Part shown: one piece after another, positions 32,878-42,780 of the stretch
Position numbering within the stretch: the first letter of the stretch is position 1
How the letters are laid out: every line of letters begins with the position of its first letter
Source: Acholeplasma sp.
GTDB lineage: Bacteria; Bacillota_I; Bacilli_A; Acholeplasmatales; Acholeplasmataceae
Assembly: GCA_003605085.1 (NCBI GenBank)
Contig: QZKD01000016.1
Span: 58,101 to 122,100 of the forward strand
DNA: 64,000 bases
Direction of reading: 5' to 3'
Position numbers and translations under genes: made by a program
The notes under the pieces: model-generated
Told to the model about the DNA's origin: nothing
Seen by the model: only the letters and a program-made list of their open reading frames with translations
Databases searched by the model: none

Positions 32878-34587
32878 AGCCTTAATTTCTAATTGAGTAA
32901 AGGTAAATTGTTCTACATCAAATAAACCCTGATCGGTAAGTTTAAGTTTAGGTATAACAGGAAGGCATAAAAAGCTTAATGCAATCAAAGGATCGTCTTT
33001 CATCGTCATACCTGATTGAATAAGATGGGAACGAATGGCTTTGATTTTTTTGGCAACCTCTTGACCAGAAGAAGCTGTCATCAGACCAGCGACTTCAAGT
33101 TGCAATGAAGTTAGAATTTTGCCATTCTTCACCAAAACGATACCACCTTGAAGTTTTTTAAGCTCATTAGCACAGATCATCATATCGTGATCATTTGATC
33201 CCACAATTACGATATTATGAGAATCATGCGCGATGGTCATCCCAAGTGCACAATCCCTGAATCCAAAACCAGTGACAAGCCCTTTACCAATGGTATTTAA
33301 GTGATGATGGCGTTCAATCGAAACCAATTTAAGCACATCCAAAGATGGATGATAAACAAAATAGCCATCTTTTACCTTGACATCCATAATGATTTCATCA
33401 GTGATAATATTATGAGAAACAAGGCCGATCACACGAACAGGATTGGAGTGAATGGGTAATTTAAAGTCGATTTGATCTAAATCCACATGAACTGTACGCA
33501 TGACATCATCTGGGATAGATTCCTTTGTTTGATCAAGACATAATCCGTTTTGAGCGACTAATTGACCTCTTTTATAGACCATGATGGGTTCAATATGATG
33601 TAAATCATCAAAGATGACAAGATCTGCATATTTACCAGGTGCGATACCACCCATATGTTTAAGTCCGTAGCATGTCGCTGCATTGAGTGTTGCCATGCGT
33701 ATGGCATCGATGGGATCTATACCTAAAGAAATGGCAAGATTAATATTATAATTGATATGCCCTTCTTGAATTAAATCAAGTGCGTGTTTATCATCCGTAC
33801 AAAATGTTACACGATGGATATTTTTTTCATGGATAGCTGGGATGAGATCAGCGACATTACGTGTGGCAGATCCTTCGCGAAGATGAACATACATACCTTT
33901 AGCAATGCGTTCGTTAAGATATTGGGTAGCGGTGGATTCATGATCAGTTTCAATCCCAGCAAAGATATAGGCATTTAAATCATTACCAAGTAAATCAGGG
34001 ATATGCCCATCGATCGTATGACCTTCCATTACATCAATTTTTTGATGAATTTCAAGATCTCCATTAAGTACCGCTGGGTAATCCATCACTTCACCCAATC
34101 CTAGGATCCGAGGGTGATTTTTATATGAGGCGATTTCGAGTGCATTAAGAGAAGCACCACTATGTTCAAATGAAGTCGCAGGAACTGATGAAGGTAGCAT
34201 GAAATAAACATCTAGAGGGATGTTTTCACTTGCGTGAAGCATATATTCGATCGCTCGAAGGCCTAAAACATTGGTGATTTCATGAGGGTCTGCAATAATC
34301 GTGGTCGTTCCTTTGGGAACGATCACTTTGGCAAATTCTCTTGGTGTAAGCATAGAGGATTCAATATGGACATGACTATCGATAAAACCGGGAGAAAGGA
34401 ATTTACCTTTAAGATCGATTTCTTTAAGACCATGATAAGTTCCGGTTCCTAAAATGATTCCTTGGCTTATCGCGACATCCACATAATCGATCGCGCCTGA
34501 GTACACATTGACCACCGAGGCATTCTTAAAGACGAGTTCAGCTTTTGTGAGTCCTCTCGCCTGATCCATCATTGTTTTATAATCCAT
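32875..34587 (-). CDS. adeC: Adenine deaminase
   Basis: Converts adenine to hypoxanthine with release of ammonia, in purine salvage. 570 residues, amidohydrolase fold. Metal ligands appear in GFIDSHVHIESSMLTP, IADPHEI and GHIPD, and CTDDKH is the family active-site motif. The C-terminal adenine-deaminase domain includes VTGFGFRDCALGMTIAHDSHN (about 440-460). AAGGGATG precedes the ATG. With GMP reductase (35411) it gives a route from adenine and guanine to IMP. Confidence 0.93.
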   Translation of the reverse strand: MDYKTMMDQARGLTKAELVFKNASVVNVYSGAIDYVDVAISQGIILGTGTYHGLKEIDLKGKFLSPGFIDSHVHIESSMLTPREFAKVIVPKGTTTIIADPHEITNVLGLRAIEYMLHASENIPLDVYFMLPSSVPATSFEHSGASLNALEIASYKNHPRILGLGEVMDYPAVLNGDLEIHQKIDVMEGHTIDGHIPDLLGNDLNAYIFAGIETDHESTATQYLNERIAKGMYVHLREGSATRNVADLIPAIHEKNIHRVTFCTDDKHALDLIQEGHINYNINLAISLGIDPIDAIRMATLNAATCYGLKHMGGIAPGKYADLVIFDDLHHIEPIMVYKRGQLVAQNGLCLDQTKESIPDDVMRTVHVDLDQIDFKLPIHSNPVRVIGLVSHNIITDEIIMDVKVKDGYFVYHPSLDVLKLVSIERHHHLNTIGKGLVTGFGFRDCALGMTIAHDSHNIVIVGSNDHDMMICANELKKLQGGIVLVKNGKILTSLQLEVAGLMTASSGQEVAKKIKAIRSHLIQSGMTMKDDPLIALSFLCLPVIPKLKLTDQGLFDVEQFTFTQLEIKA

Positions 34588-34673
34588 GACATCATCCCTT
34601 TCGAAAATTAAGTCATTATGCTCGTGATTTTTTCTTATTTTATCACAAACCTAAGAAAAGCGCGTTAAATAAC

Positions 34674-34703
34674 AAAAAAACAATGAACTTGCGTCATTGT
34701 TTC
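34674..34703 (-). terminator. Terminator overlapping the end of the rhomboid gene
   Basis: On the minus strand AAACAATGA pairs with TCATTGTTT, followed by further T. The rhomboid stop TGA is part of the stem. Confidence 0.75.
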
Positions 34704-35311
34704 ATCTGTTGAACATAGAAATAAGGATATTTAGGAGTAAAGAAGAAAAGAATTGCCAACCCCATCATAAGACCACCTAAATGACCGAGTATGCTGATAT
34801 TGGGGACAAGGAAGGTGATGACAAGGTTCATGACCATCAATTGCTGTATGGAGCGAATCGTGCGTGGGTGAAACCACTTTTTCTGTTTGATTGTGAGCAT
34901 GAACAGCCCACCCATAATACCAAAGATGGCACCGGATGCACCAATAGTCACTGCATTAAGATCTCCTAAGTAGGTGACAAGCAATGAGGATAATAAGCCT
35001 GATCCCATGTATAAGACAACATACCATCTGGGACCAATCAGTCGTTCCATATGTCCTCCTAAATAATAAAGAGCAACCGAATTAAACAAATAATGAGGGA
35101 TACTGCCATGGAGAAACATCGCAGCGATCAGGCGATTAAATTCCTGATTATCAATAATTAAAGGGGGGAAGATTGCACCCCATCGGACAAGGTTGAAATT
35201 GGTAAAACCACCTGTGAAGATGACAATAAATAGCATCATTGTGTTGAGTAACAAAAGAATAAATGTGATGGGATGTTTTTTAATGTAATCTTTGAATGTA
35301 GATAAGTCCAT
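34694..35311 (-). CDS. Rhomboid-family intramembrane serine protease
   Basis: 205 residues, six membrane helices. Catalytic S126 in GASGAIFG and H177 in GHLGG are both present, as is the structural HxxxN (HYLFNSVALY). It cleaves transmembrane segments of other proteins; substrates unknown. AAGGAG supports the start at 35311; longer upstream frames lack one. Confidence 0.85.
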   Translation of the reverse strand: MDLSTFKDYIKKHPITFILLLLNTMMLFIVIFTGGFTNFNLVRWGAIFPPLIIDNQEFNRLIAAMFLHGSIPHYLFNSVALYYLGGHMERLIGPRWYVVLYMGSGLLSSLLVTYLGDLNAVTIGASGAIFGIMGGLFMLTIKQKKWFHPRTIRSIQQLMVMNLVITFLVPNISILGHLGGLMMGLAILFFFTPKYPYFYVQQMKQ

Positions 35312-35381
35312 TGACGACTCCTTATAACAAAGACATCCAGTAGATGACTTATAAGATATTTCCTTCATTTTACCACATCTC

Positions 35382-35412
35382 AAAAAAAGAAAAGACAGAT
35401 TCAAATCTGTCT
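35382..35412 (-). terminator. Terminator of guaC
   Basis: AGACAGATT pairs with AATCTGTCT around CA; on the minus strand it is followed by TTCTTTTTTT. The guaC stop (35411-35413) overlaps the stem. Confidence 0.85.
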
Positions 35413-36499
35413 AGTGTTTGTTATTGACGAAAACATCATTATATTGACGATGAACTTTAATAAATGTTGTACATTTGGAAAGCTGTTTTAAGGTAGGTGC
35501 TCCTACATAAGTACATGTAGAACGAATTCCACCTAAGATATCCTTCACGGTAAGATCAACACCCCCACGATAAGGAATCTTCACTGTACGACCTTCAGAA
35601 CTACGATATTCAGCGATTTCTCCATGATGTTTCATCATGGCGGTTGATGAGCTCATACCATAAAACTCAACAAATTTAAGTTCCTTATAAATCGGTTCTT
35701 TGGTAACAGAATGCTTTTGGTGTGTATCATGATACTCAGTGATGACTTCTCCACCGCCTTCATCATGGCCAGCAAACATTCCACCCAACATCACAAAATC
35801 AGCACCTGCTCCAAAAGCTTTGGCTACGTCACCAGGGCATGTGCATCCACCATCACTGATGATATGTGCACCTAAACCATGAGCAGCATCAGCACATTCG
35901 ATGATGGCAGAAAGTTGAGGGTATCCAACACCTGTTTGAATACGTGTGGTACATACAGATCCTGGACCAATCCCGACTTTGACAATGTCAGCACCTCTTA
36001 AAATGAGTTCTTGTGTCATATCTGCCGTGACTACATTACCTGCGATGATAATGTGTTCAGGATAGTTTTTTCTGACATTTTCAACAAAAGCTCCGAAATG
36101 CTCGGAATAACCATTAGCAACATCGATACAGATAAACTTGATCGAGGGTTGATTTTTTAAGATCTCTTTTAAATTCTGAAAATCACGTTTAGAGGTTCCA
36201 GTAGAGACAGCAAAGAAATTTGGATCTAGTTCGGCAAAGGTATTTCCGATGGATTCAGACTCATAACTTTTCACTAAACATGTGAATAGTTCATGCTTTT
36301 GTAAAGCCAAAGCCATGTTTACGGTACCAACCCCATCCATATTGGATGCCATAATGGGAATCCCTTTCCATATTTGTTTACTATGCTTAAAGGTATACTC
36401 TCTATTTAAGTCGACTTCTTTTCTTGATGCGAGAGTGGAACGCTTTGGACGGATAAGGACATCACTAAAATCAAGTTTCTCATCAAATTCAATACGCAT
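35411..36499 (-). CDS. guaC: GMP reductase
   Basis: Reduces GMP to IMP with NADPH and release of ammonia. 362 residues of the IMPDH/GMPR fold, without CBS insert. The catalytic loop GPGSVCTTR gives C183; [12 protein letters not shown] near the N-terminus and [20 protein letters not shown] are GMPR features. GAGGTGAT lies before the ATGATG start. A -10 TATAAT is about 35 bp upstream. Complements adenine deaminase in purine interconversion. Confidence 0.9.
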   Translation of the reverse strand: MRIEFDEKLDFSDVLIRPKRSTLASRKEVDLNREYTFKHSKQIWKGIPIMASNMDGVGTVNMALALQKHELFTCLVKSYESESIGNTFAELDPNFFAVSTGTSKRDFQNLKEILKNQPSIKFICIDVANGYSEHFGAFVENVRKNYPEHIIIAGNVVTADMTQELILRGADIVKVGIGPGSVCTTRIQTGVGYPQLSAIIECADAAHGLGAHIISDGGCTCPGDVAKAFGAGADFVMLGGMFAGHDEGGGEVITEYHDTHQKHSVTKEPIYKELKFVEFYGMSSSTAMMKHHGEIAEYRSSEGRTVKIPYRGGVDLTVKDILGGIRSTCTYVGAPTLKQLSKCTTFIKVHRQYNDVFVNNKH

Positions 36500-36696
36500 C
36501 ATATCACCTCGAATGTTTTTTATTACGTTACTATTATAAATGATTTAAGATGAGATGATGAAAGAAAAATAAGAAATATTATTTATATAGAAAAATTATT
36601 TTATAAGGATGGTGATTCAACAACTTAGAACGGTTTTAAAAGGATAGCATCGTTTGTTTTTGAACCGATTATGTTATAATGTCATTGCTGACATTT

Positions 36697-36773
36697 CGGG
36701 TAGTGGCTCAGCTTGGTAGAGCACCTGGTTCGGGACTAGGAGGTCGCAGGTTCAAATCCTGTCTACCCGACCA
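36697..36773 (+). tRNA. tRNA-Pro (anticodon CGG)
   Basis: 77 nt with encoded CCA. Acceptor CGGGTAG pairs with CTACCCG, the D-arm has AGCTTGGTAGA, the anticodon stem CCTGG/CTAGG encloses TTCGGGA with anticodon CGG at 36731-36733, and the T-arm is GCAGGTTCAAATCCTGT. A -10 box TATAAT (36675-36680) lies upstream. It reads the codon CCG. Confidence 0.95.
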
Positions 36774-36782
36774 CGAAGAGAT

Positions 36783-36810
36783 AACCATCATTGTGATGGT
36801 TTTATTTTTT
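36783..36810 (+). terminator. Terminator of the tRNA-Pro gene
   Basis: AACCATCA-TTG-TGATGGTT followed by TTATTTTTT, ten bases after the tRNA. Confidence 0.82.
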
Positions 36811-36870
36811 ACCTAAAGGGAAGATGGTCGCATAGTTTGTGTCATGATATAATGAAGAAGAGGTGAAGTC

Positions 36871-37404
36871 ATGAAAACATGTTTACTCGTGATCGATTAT
36901 CAAAACGATTTTATCGATGGAGCATTAGGATTTGAAGGTGCAGATCGACTCGCAACAGGAATCAAAAAACTTATCGATTCTTTCCATCAACAAGGATTTG
37001 ATGTGATTTTTACTTTGGATACCCATACGAATGAATACCTAGACACACAAGAAGGGAAGAATCTTCCTGTGAAGCATTGTATTTTGGGAACGAATGGACA
37101 TCAAATCTATCCCCTAGTGAATCACGTAAGAGGTGAGCATGATGTTATGTTTTATAAAAATACGTTTGGCTCACTTGATCTTGCCAATTTTCTTCATCAA
37201 AAAGACTATCATGAAATCGTCATTGTTGGGTTAGTCACAAATATTTGTGTCATCTCTAATGCCGTTATGGCTAAAGCTGCACTCCCAGAAGCAAAGATTA
37301 TCATCTATAAAAATCTAGTCGCAAGCTTTGATGAACAGCTTCATGAAAAAACACTAGAAGTCATGCAATCACTGCAGATGGACATCCAGGAGTATAAACT
37401 ATGA
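36871..37404 (+). CDS. Cysteine hydrolase, nicotinamidase/isochorismatase family
   Basis: 177 residues with the full catalytic triad: D9 in VIDYQNDF, K96 in FYKNTF and C126 in TNICVISNA. Nicotinamidase (nicotinamide to nicotinate, NAD salvage) is the most likely role, although the metal ligand pattern near THTNEYLD differs from typical PncA and another amide hydrolase is possible. First of three overlapping genes with the racemase and the flavoprotein. Confidence 0.72.
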   Translation: MKTCLLVIDYQNDFIDGALGFEGADRLATGIKKLIDSFHQQGFDVIFTLDTHTNEYLDTQEGKNLPVKHCILGTNGHQIYPLVNHVRGEHDVMFYKNTFGSLDLANFLHQKDYHEIVIVGLVTNICVISNAVMAKAALPEAKIIIYKNLVASFDEQLHEKTLEVMQSLQMDIQEYKL

Positions 37405-38099
37405 AAACATTAGGTATGCTTGGTGGTATGAGTTATGAATCAACAACCGTATATTATGACTTGATCAACAAATTTGTCAATCAAGCCTTGGGATTCTCAC
37501 ATTCAGCCAAAATACTCATGGTTTCTTTTGATTATCAAGAACTTGAGATTTTATTAGAAAAATCTGCTTGGAAGGAATTAACCATCAAGATGATTGATCA
37601 GGGATTAAAACTAAAAAGCATCGGTGCCGATGGTCTTATATTATGTGCAAATACGATGCATATCATCGCAGAAGATGTCCAAAAATCCGTAGGATTACCA
37701 TTGATTCATATCGCAAAAGAAACCCTTCATGAAGCGAAAATCCGTGGTTATAAGAAAGTGGGATTACTTGGGACTCGCTATACGATGACATCATCTATTT
37801 ATGATCAAGAAGATATCGAAGTTATCAAACCGACAGATCAAGAAATGACGGTCATCCATGAGATCATTTATCAAGAGTTGATTGTTGGAAAATATCTTTC
37901 ATCAAGCCTTGAAAAGGCAAAAACTGTGATCAAGCATTTAAAAGAACGTGGTGCCGAAGCCATCGTGTTAGGATGCACCGAACTTCCGTTATTAATCAAG
38001 CCCGAAGATATTGATTTACCGATACTCAATACATTATATATTCATGCAAGAGCAGCTGCCAACTTCGTTGTTTCAAACGTGATCAATCATGAGAGATAG
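37401..38099 (+). CDS. Aspartate/glutamate racemase-family protein
   Basis: 232 residues. Two catalytic cysteines are present: C82 in LCANTMH and C192 in GCTELP, as in aspartate racemases; MLGGMSYEST is the family N-terminus. It probably makes D-aspartate or a related D-amino acid for the cell envelope. ATGA overlap with the previous gene. Confidence 0.82.
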   Translation: MKTLGMLGGMSYESTTVYYDLINKFVNQALGFSHSAKILMVSFDYQELEILLEKSAWKELTIKMIDQGLKLKSIGADGLILCANTMHIIAEDVQKSVGLPLIHIAKETLHEAKIRGYKKVGLLGTRYTMTSSIYDQEDIEVIKPTDQEMTVIHEIIYQELIVGKYLSSSLEKAKTVIKHLKERGAEAIVLGCTELPLLIKPEDIDLPILNTLYIHARAAANFVVSNVINHER

Positions 38100-39315
38100 T
38101 GTCATTATTGTAGGTGGTGGACCTGCAGGGCTCATGGCAGCCAATGTTTTAGAAAAGCATCATATTCCTTATTTGATTTTAGAAAAAAACGATCAACTTG
38201 CTAAAAAGCTACTTTTGACAGGCGGCAAACGATGCAATGTAACCAATGAACGTTCGGTTGCTGGATTTATTGAAGATCTTAATATGCCACATCGCAAGTT
38301 TTTATATCATGCACTCACTTCATTTGGTCCCAAAGAGATTAAACAATTTCTTAAAGACAGGGGACTTAATCTATTATTAGAAGAAGGGTATAAGTATTTC
38401 CCTGAAACACATAAAAGTTTAAGTGTTCTTGAGGCGCTTCTCAAAGATTTAGATCAAAATAAAATCATGTATCAATCCTCAGTCAAAGCGATTAAAAAGT
38501 TGAATGATGGCTATGTGGTCATGACGAAAAACCAGGATTACCATGCCTCATATGTGATTGTAGCCACAGGTTCAAATGCGTATCCCACGACAGGAAGCAG
38601 TGGAGATGGAATTGTTTTTGCCAATCACTTAGGAATCAAAACAATCCCATTTTCTCCCGCTGAGACATATCTTTTATCATCGCAAGTTAAACAGAAATTT
38701 AAACATTTACAAGGCGTCTCCATTCAAGGAACAACACTTAAAATGGATGGTATCAAACAATTGTTTCATGGCGATCTACTCTTCACACATCAGGGATTAA
38801 GTGGACCCGTGGTTTTACATGCCTCTGAACATGTGTATCCTTTGCTTGAAAAAGGATCTATTCATGTTCGTATATCCTTAACAAGTATTCCTATCCAGGA
38901 TTATGATCAAAGTATCGCAAATCTTCTAGATGAAAACAAAACCATTGTACAAAGCTTAGAAAGTTTTACATCAAAGCGCTTAGCCTCTACGATTATAGAA
39001 CACTTGCATCTTAAGAAAAACTATTTAAAAGAGCTATCAAAAAAAGAGCTTATCGACTTGAAAAACATGATGTATGCATTTCCTATTGAGATTGATTCGA
39101 TGCCTTCAATTGAACATGCTTTTGTCAATAAAGGTGGAATTGCGATCGAAGAACTCGATCAATCCTCGATGGAAGTTAAGAGCTCCTCTGGATTATACTT
39201 CATCGGAGAAATAACCGATCTCCAAGGTCCTATCGGAGGATATAATTTAACCATTGCATTTTCAACAGGACATTTAGCAGGTGAATCTATTGCCAAAAAA
39301 TATAACACGGGATGA
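38089..39315 (+). CDS. HI0933-family flavoprotein (BaiN/YhiN-like oxidoreductase)
   Basis: 408 residues. FAD motif GGGPAGLMAANVLEK, followed by the family signature TGGKRCNVTNE; HQGLSGPVVL in the middle and GPIGGYNLTIAFSTGHLAG at the end are diagnostic. Widespread, function not settled; some members reduce bile acids or act in rRNA-linked roles. It overlaps the racemase by 11 nt and ends in a terminator that contains its stop. Confidence 0.82.
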   Translation: MRDSVIIVGGGPAGLMAANVLEKHHIPYLILEKNDQLAKKLLLTGGKRCNVTNERSVAGFIEDLNMPHRKFLYHALTSFGPKEIKQFLKDRGLNLLLEEGYKYFPETHKSLSVLEALLKDLDQNKIMYQSSVKAIKKLNDGYVVMTKNQDYHASYVIVATGSNAYPTTGSSGDGIVFANHLGIKTIPFSPAETYLLSSQVKQKFKHLQGVSIQGTTLKMDGIKQLFHGDLLFTHQGLSGPVVLHASEHVYPLLEKGSIHVRISLTSIPIQDYDQSIANLLDENKTIVQSLESFTSKRLASTIIEHLHLKKNYLKELSKKELIDLKNMMYAFPIEIDSMPSIEHAFVNKGGIAIEELDQSSMEVKSSSGLYFIGEITDLQGPIGGYNLTIAFSTGHLAGESIAKKYNTG

Positions 39316-39337
39316 ACGTCATCCCGTGATTTTTTTT
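39306..39337 (+). terminator. Terminator containing the flavoprotein stop codon
   Basis: Perfect 10-bp stem CACGGGATGA / TCATCCCGTG with a 3-nt loop, then eight T. The TGA stop (39313-39315) is part of the left arm. Confidence 0.9.
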
Positions 39338-40185
39338 AAGGTATAAAATTCTTTGACGACTTTTCCACCTAAACTTTGATAAATGGTTTTTGCTGGATTG
39401 GTTTTTCCTGTAAAGAGTGTTAAATATTCTGCTCCCATATCATTGAGTTCAATAGCTAAACGATGAAAGAGTGCAGTACCCAAACCTAGATGTCGAGCTT
39501 TTTCTAATACCATGATTCCCGTGAAGGATCCCCTTTTGGATGTCTCGACAGATAATGGCCCTGTAAAGCCAACAATTTCATGATTATGCTTAGCGACTAG
39601 TAAGGGTTTTTCTGGATGTTCCATGACATCCAATAAGGCATTTTCCCATTCTGGATGATGGATTTGCGAGATAAAGAATTTAAGTTGATCTTCATCATTG
39701 GTTTGATAGAAATCAACACGTGAATCGAAAAGACGATCAAGAGTATTATTTAAATCGATATAATAGAGTTCTTCAGTAGAGTGAATCTCATATCCCTTTG
39801 CAAAAAGCCACTCTGCACGAGGATCATCTTTGGGAAACCCAGGATAATTGGGATGTGTAACATCGGGTAATGGCATCCAAGGTATTTTAATAGGGTTGTG
39901 AAAATGAAGCTTTATTATCGGTATATGTTTTTCTTTCACGACCTGATCGAGAGATTCAAGAAGTGATTTAAAATTAGATTCATCAATGGACATGATAAAT
40001 GTAAGGTAGCAAATGTCATCTTTGATCAAGTAAAGTAAAGCATCTCCTGAAGGGTGAAGTATCACCTCAACTTGATCTAAAAGTTGATCAAACATTTGTC
40101 TCGTGAAAGCAATCATATCTAATCTTGTATTTAGACAGCATAAATACCTTTGATAAAGTCTCCCCTTTTGCGCGAGTGTGAGCAC
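39319..40185 (-). CDS. GNAT acetyltransferase with two GNAT-like halves
   Basis: About 288 residues. The C-terminal half is an active-looking GNAT with acetyl-CoA loop RHLGLGTALFHR and NPAKTIYQSLGGK. The N-terminal half (about 1-140) resembles a degenerate GNAT fold without that loop. Substrate unknown. No ATG fits; GTG at 40185 after AGGTGG is preferred over GTG at 40194. Confidence 0.62.
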   Translation of the reverse strand: MLTLAQKGRLYQRYLCCLNTRLDMIAFTRQMFDQLLDQVEVILHPSGDALLYLIKDDICYLTFIMSIDESNFKSLLESLDQVVKEKHIPIIKLHFHNPIKIPWMPLPDVTHPNYPGFPKDDPRAEWLFAKGYEIHSTEELYYIDLNNTLDRLFDSRVDFYQTNDEDQLKFFISQIHHPEWENALLDVMEHPEKPLLVAKHNHEIVGFTGPLSVETSKRGSFTGIMVLEKARHLGLGTALFHRLAIELNDMGAEYLTLFTGKTNPAKTIYQSLGGKVVKEFYTLKKITG

Positions 40186-40302
40186 AACATCCACCTACCT
40201 TCTTTCCATATTGTACCACTTTTTTCAATCTATGAAAAACATCCCTAAAAATTCTTGGTATAATAATGATTGATAAAAAAACCGATAAGTGAGGTAAAAG
40301 TG

Positions 40303-41538
40303 ATGATAGAAGCCATCATGATTGGTGCAGGAAATCGTGGAATAGGTGCCTACGGCAGTTATGTGATTGAACACCCAAATGAATTAGCATTTGTCGGTGT
40401 TGCCGATCCAGATAATGAGAGAAGACACTATTTTCAAACAGAACATAAGATAAAAGATGATATGGTTTTTCATGATGCAGAAGAAGTGTATAGCAAGGGA
40501 AAACTTGCAGATGCAGTGTTCATATGCACCCAAGATCGCCAACATATCCATCATGTACTTAAAGCGATGGATTTAGGTTATCATGTATTTTTAGAAAAAC
40601 CGATGGCCGTTGATCCTCACGATATTTTAAAAATTCAAAAAAAGGCAATAGCAACGAAAACCATTTTAGTGGTTGCTCATGTACTTCGCTATTCCCCCTT
40701 TTTTAATACCATAAAAAACGTTTTAGATGAAGGTCATCTTGGAAAAATCATGGTGATTAATCACGAAGAAAATGTAGGTTTTTATCATCAAGCCCATAGT
40801 TATGTCAGAGGAAATTGGCGAAATTCTTCGATTGCTAGCCCCATGATACTCGCTAAATCTTGTCATGATATGGACATTATCTCGTATCTACTCGATGATA
40901 CTCCCAAACGATTATCATCATTTGGCACGCGTTCCCATTTTAAAAGAGAAACCATGGATGGGGTCCCCAATTATTGTTTAGATGGATGTCCTCATCAAGA
41001 GACATGCTTATATTTCGCCCCTAAAGTGTATTTAAATGCTGGAGATTGGATGAAGTTTCCTGTCTCCAATGATTTATCGGATCAAGCGATTTTAAAAGCA
41101 CTGGAAAAAGGACCGTATGGACGATGTGTCTATCGCTCAGATAATGATGTTGTCGATCATCAGGTGGTCTCTATTGAATTTGACCATGAAACCACTGTCA
41201 ATTTTTCGATGTCAGCCTTCTCCAATAAAATTACTCGCCACATTCATATTATGGGTACAAACGGTGAACTTTGGGGTGATATGAATGAAGATCATTTAAC
41301 CATCAAACCATTTGGTAAAGATGCCTTTTATGTGAATATCCCAGAAGGAAAAGGTGGGCATGGTGGTGGTGATCACGGCGCAGTTAAGCGTTTCATCGAA
41401 GCGTGTCATCAAAGAATCGATGTTAATCATGATCTTGAAATTGCCGTGCAAGGACACCTTTTAGCATTCGCAGCAGAAAAATCTAGAGTTTCAGGAGAGA
41501 CAGTGGATTTTAAACACTTTGTCAAAGAATTATCATGA
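40303..41538 (+). CDS. Gfo/Idh/MocA-family oxidoreductase
   Basis: 411 residues. N-terminal NAD(P) fold starts with MIGAGNRGIGAYG, then the family catalytic EKPMAVD (about 115) and the C-terminal sugar-binding domain. A cysteine cluster CLDGCPHQETC is shared with a group of Gfo/Idh proteins acting on sugars or amino-sugars. GAGGT precedes the ATG at 40303. It is coupled to the following acetyltransferase by an ATGA overlap, suggesting a joint pathway on one sugar. Confidence 0.78.
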   Translation: MIEAIMIGAGNRGIGAYGSYVIEHPNELAFVGVADPDNERRHYFQTEHKIKDDMVFHDAEEVYSKGKLADAVFICTQDRQHIHHVLKAMDLGYHVFLEKPMAVDPHDILKIQKKAIATKTILVVAHVLRYSPFFNTIKNVLDEGHLGKIMVINHEENVGFYHQAHSYVRGNWRNSSIASPMILAKSCHDMDIISYLLDDTPKRLSSFGTRSHFKRETMDGVPNYCLDGCPHQETCLYFAPKVYLNAGDWMKFPVSNDLSDQAILKALEKGPYGRCVYRSDNDVVDHQVVSIEFDHETTVNFSMSAFSNKITRHIHIMGTNGELWGDMNEDHLTIKPFGKDAFYVNIPEGKGGHGGGDHGAVKRFIEACHQRIDVNHDLEIAVQGHLLAFAAEKSRVSGETVDFKHFVKELS

Positions 41539-42593
41539 TATTTAGACATGCAAAACAAGAAGAATCAGAAGATATCATCAATCTAGCAACTAAAGTATTT
41601 AAACCGAATATGGGGAAGCAATTTATCCGCTTGTTTTCACCCAATAATCATGAACATCAAATGATTGCAGAAGATCAAGGAAAAATTGTTGCAGCTGTCA
41701 ATTATTATCACACCCTGATGGATACATCCATTGGTACTTTATCTGTGGCTTCCATTGGAGCGGTATGTACCGAAGAAAGTTATCGTGGTCAAGGTATATC
41801 TTCAAAACTACTTGGTCTAGCTGAAGCAAAGATGATGAAAAAACAAGTTGATTTCTGTATTATCTCTGGAGATGGACCACTTTATCAAAGATTTGGTGCA
41901 CGTTATGAAGGAGCGATGAGTCGTTATATATTAAAAAACGATCCAATCAATCACGATATAAATATTAGAAAATTTAGTAGTGATCCTCAATTACTTTATC
42001 CAATCTATCAAAAAGAAGCGATCAAATATCAGCGTTCTAGTGAAGAGTTTAATGATTTATTTATTGCACAAACCTATCCAGATAATTATCAAAGTTATCC
42101 CGTGTATGTGATGTATCAAAATGAATCTATGATCAGTTACATCATTCTCGTTAATCATCCAAAAGCTAAACTATTAAGTGTAAAGGAATATGCAGGTGAT
42201 CGTTTAGCAATCATTCAGAGCTTACCCTTTTTAATCAAACATTATCACAAAGAGGGTATAGAGCTAACCACTTCCATTCATGATCCCATCAAAAAATGGA
42301 TCAAAGAAGAAGAGGAAAAGATTACCCAACATGCGACGATAAAGATTATAAATGAAGAAAGTCTATTTTCTAAAATCAATAGGTTTTTCAAAGTCAATCA
42401 CTATCCATTGTTGCTTGAAAAAAAAGATGGGAACTATATCATCTATTGTAATGAAAAACCATATCTACTTGATTATAATCAACTTCATGCACTGATTTTC
42501 TCTGGTAAGATCCCCATTGACTTAAGACAAAGGATCATCTACGATGTTTTTCCCATTGAATTGCCATGGTCACATAATCTCAATTATCAGTAA
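41535..42593 (+). CDS. GNAT acetyltransferase with an unidentified C-terminal domain
   Basis: 352 residues. N-terminal GNAT (about 1-150) with YRGQGISSKLLGLAE as acetyl-CoA loop and GARYEGAMSRY; the remaining 200 residues show no recognised family but contain aromatic-rich beta-like segments. The layout recalls Eis-like multi-domain acetyltransferases. Coupled with the preceding oxidoreductase. Confidence 0.6.
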   Translation: MIFRHAKQEESEDIINLATKVFKPNMGKQFIRLFSPNNHEHQMIAEDQGKIVAAVNYYHTLMDTSIGTLSVASIGAVCTEESYRGQGISSKLLGLAEAKMMKKQVDFCIISGDGPLYQRFGARYEGAMSRYILKNDPINHDINIRKFSSDPQLLYPIYQKEAIKYQRSSEEFNDLFIAQTYPDNYQSYPVYVMYQNESMISYIILVNHPKAKLLSVKEYAGDRLAIIQSLPFLIKHYHKEGIELTTSIHDPIKKWIKEEEEKITQHATIKIINEESLFSKINRFFKVNHYPLLLEKKDGNYIIYCNEKPYLLDYNQLHALIFSGKIPIDLRQRIIYDVFPIELPWSHNLNYQ

Positions 42594-42602
42594 ATAAGCT
42601 GA

Positions 42603-42743
42603 ACAAACTTGTTGACTAATCCTGAGATATCTGAATTAATGAATTTCTTAAATATTTTTATTGAGTACATTGCAATTGATGCAAATTAGGTTGGTGATGT
42701 CATCTATGTGGTTCCTCCAACAATTATCGAAATCAATTCCTAA
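42603..42743 (+). pseudogene. Possible remnant of a degraded gene
   Basis: A frame following TGA (42600-42602) reads 28 protein-like codons (LTNPEISELMNFLNIFIEYI), a TAG at 42687-42689, and then VGDVIYVVPPTIIEINS before TAA. The amino-acid make-up looks like coding sequence on both sides of the stop, and there is no ribosome site or start. This suggests the end of a decayed gene. It may also be chance in an AT-rich spacer. Confidence 0.3.
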
Positions 42744-42751
42744 TTAAATTA

Positions 42752-42780
42752 AAAAAAATACCCCTAGAAGCCCTAGGGGT
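42752..42780 (-). terminator. Terminator of the GGDEF gene
   Basis: ACCCCTAG pairs with CTAGGGGT around a 5-nt loop; on the minus strand eight T follow. It abuts the stop of the cyclase gene. Confidence 0.85.

Noticed and set aside
34588..36696. Purine riboswitch before adenine deaminase or GMP reductase
   Set aside because: The leaders are short and AT-rich; no three-way-junction pattern or conserved core was seen.
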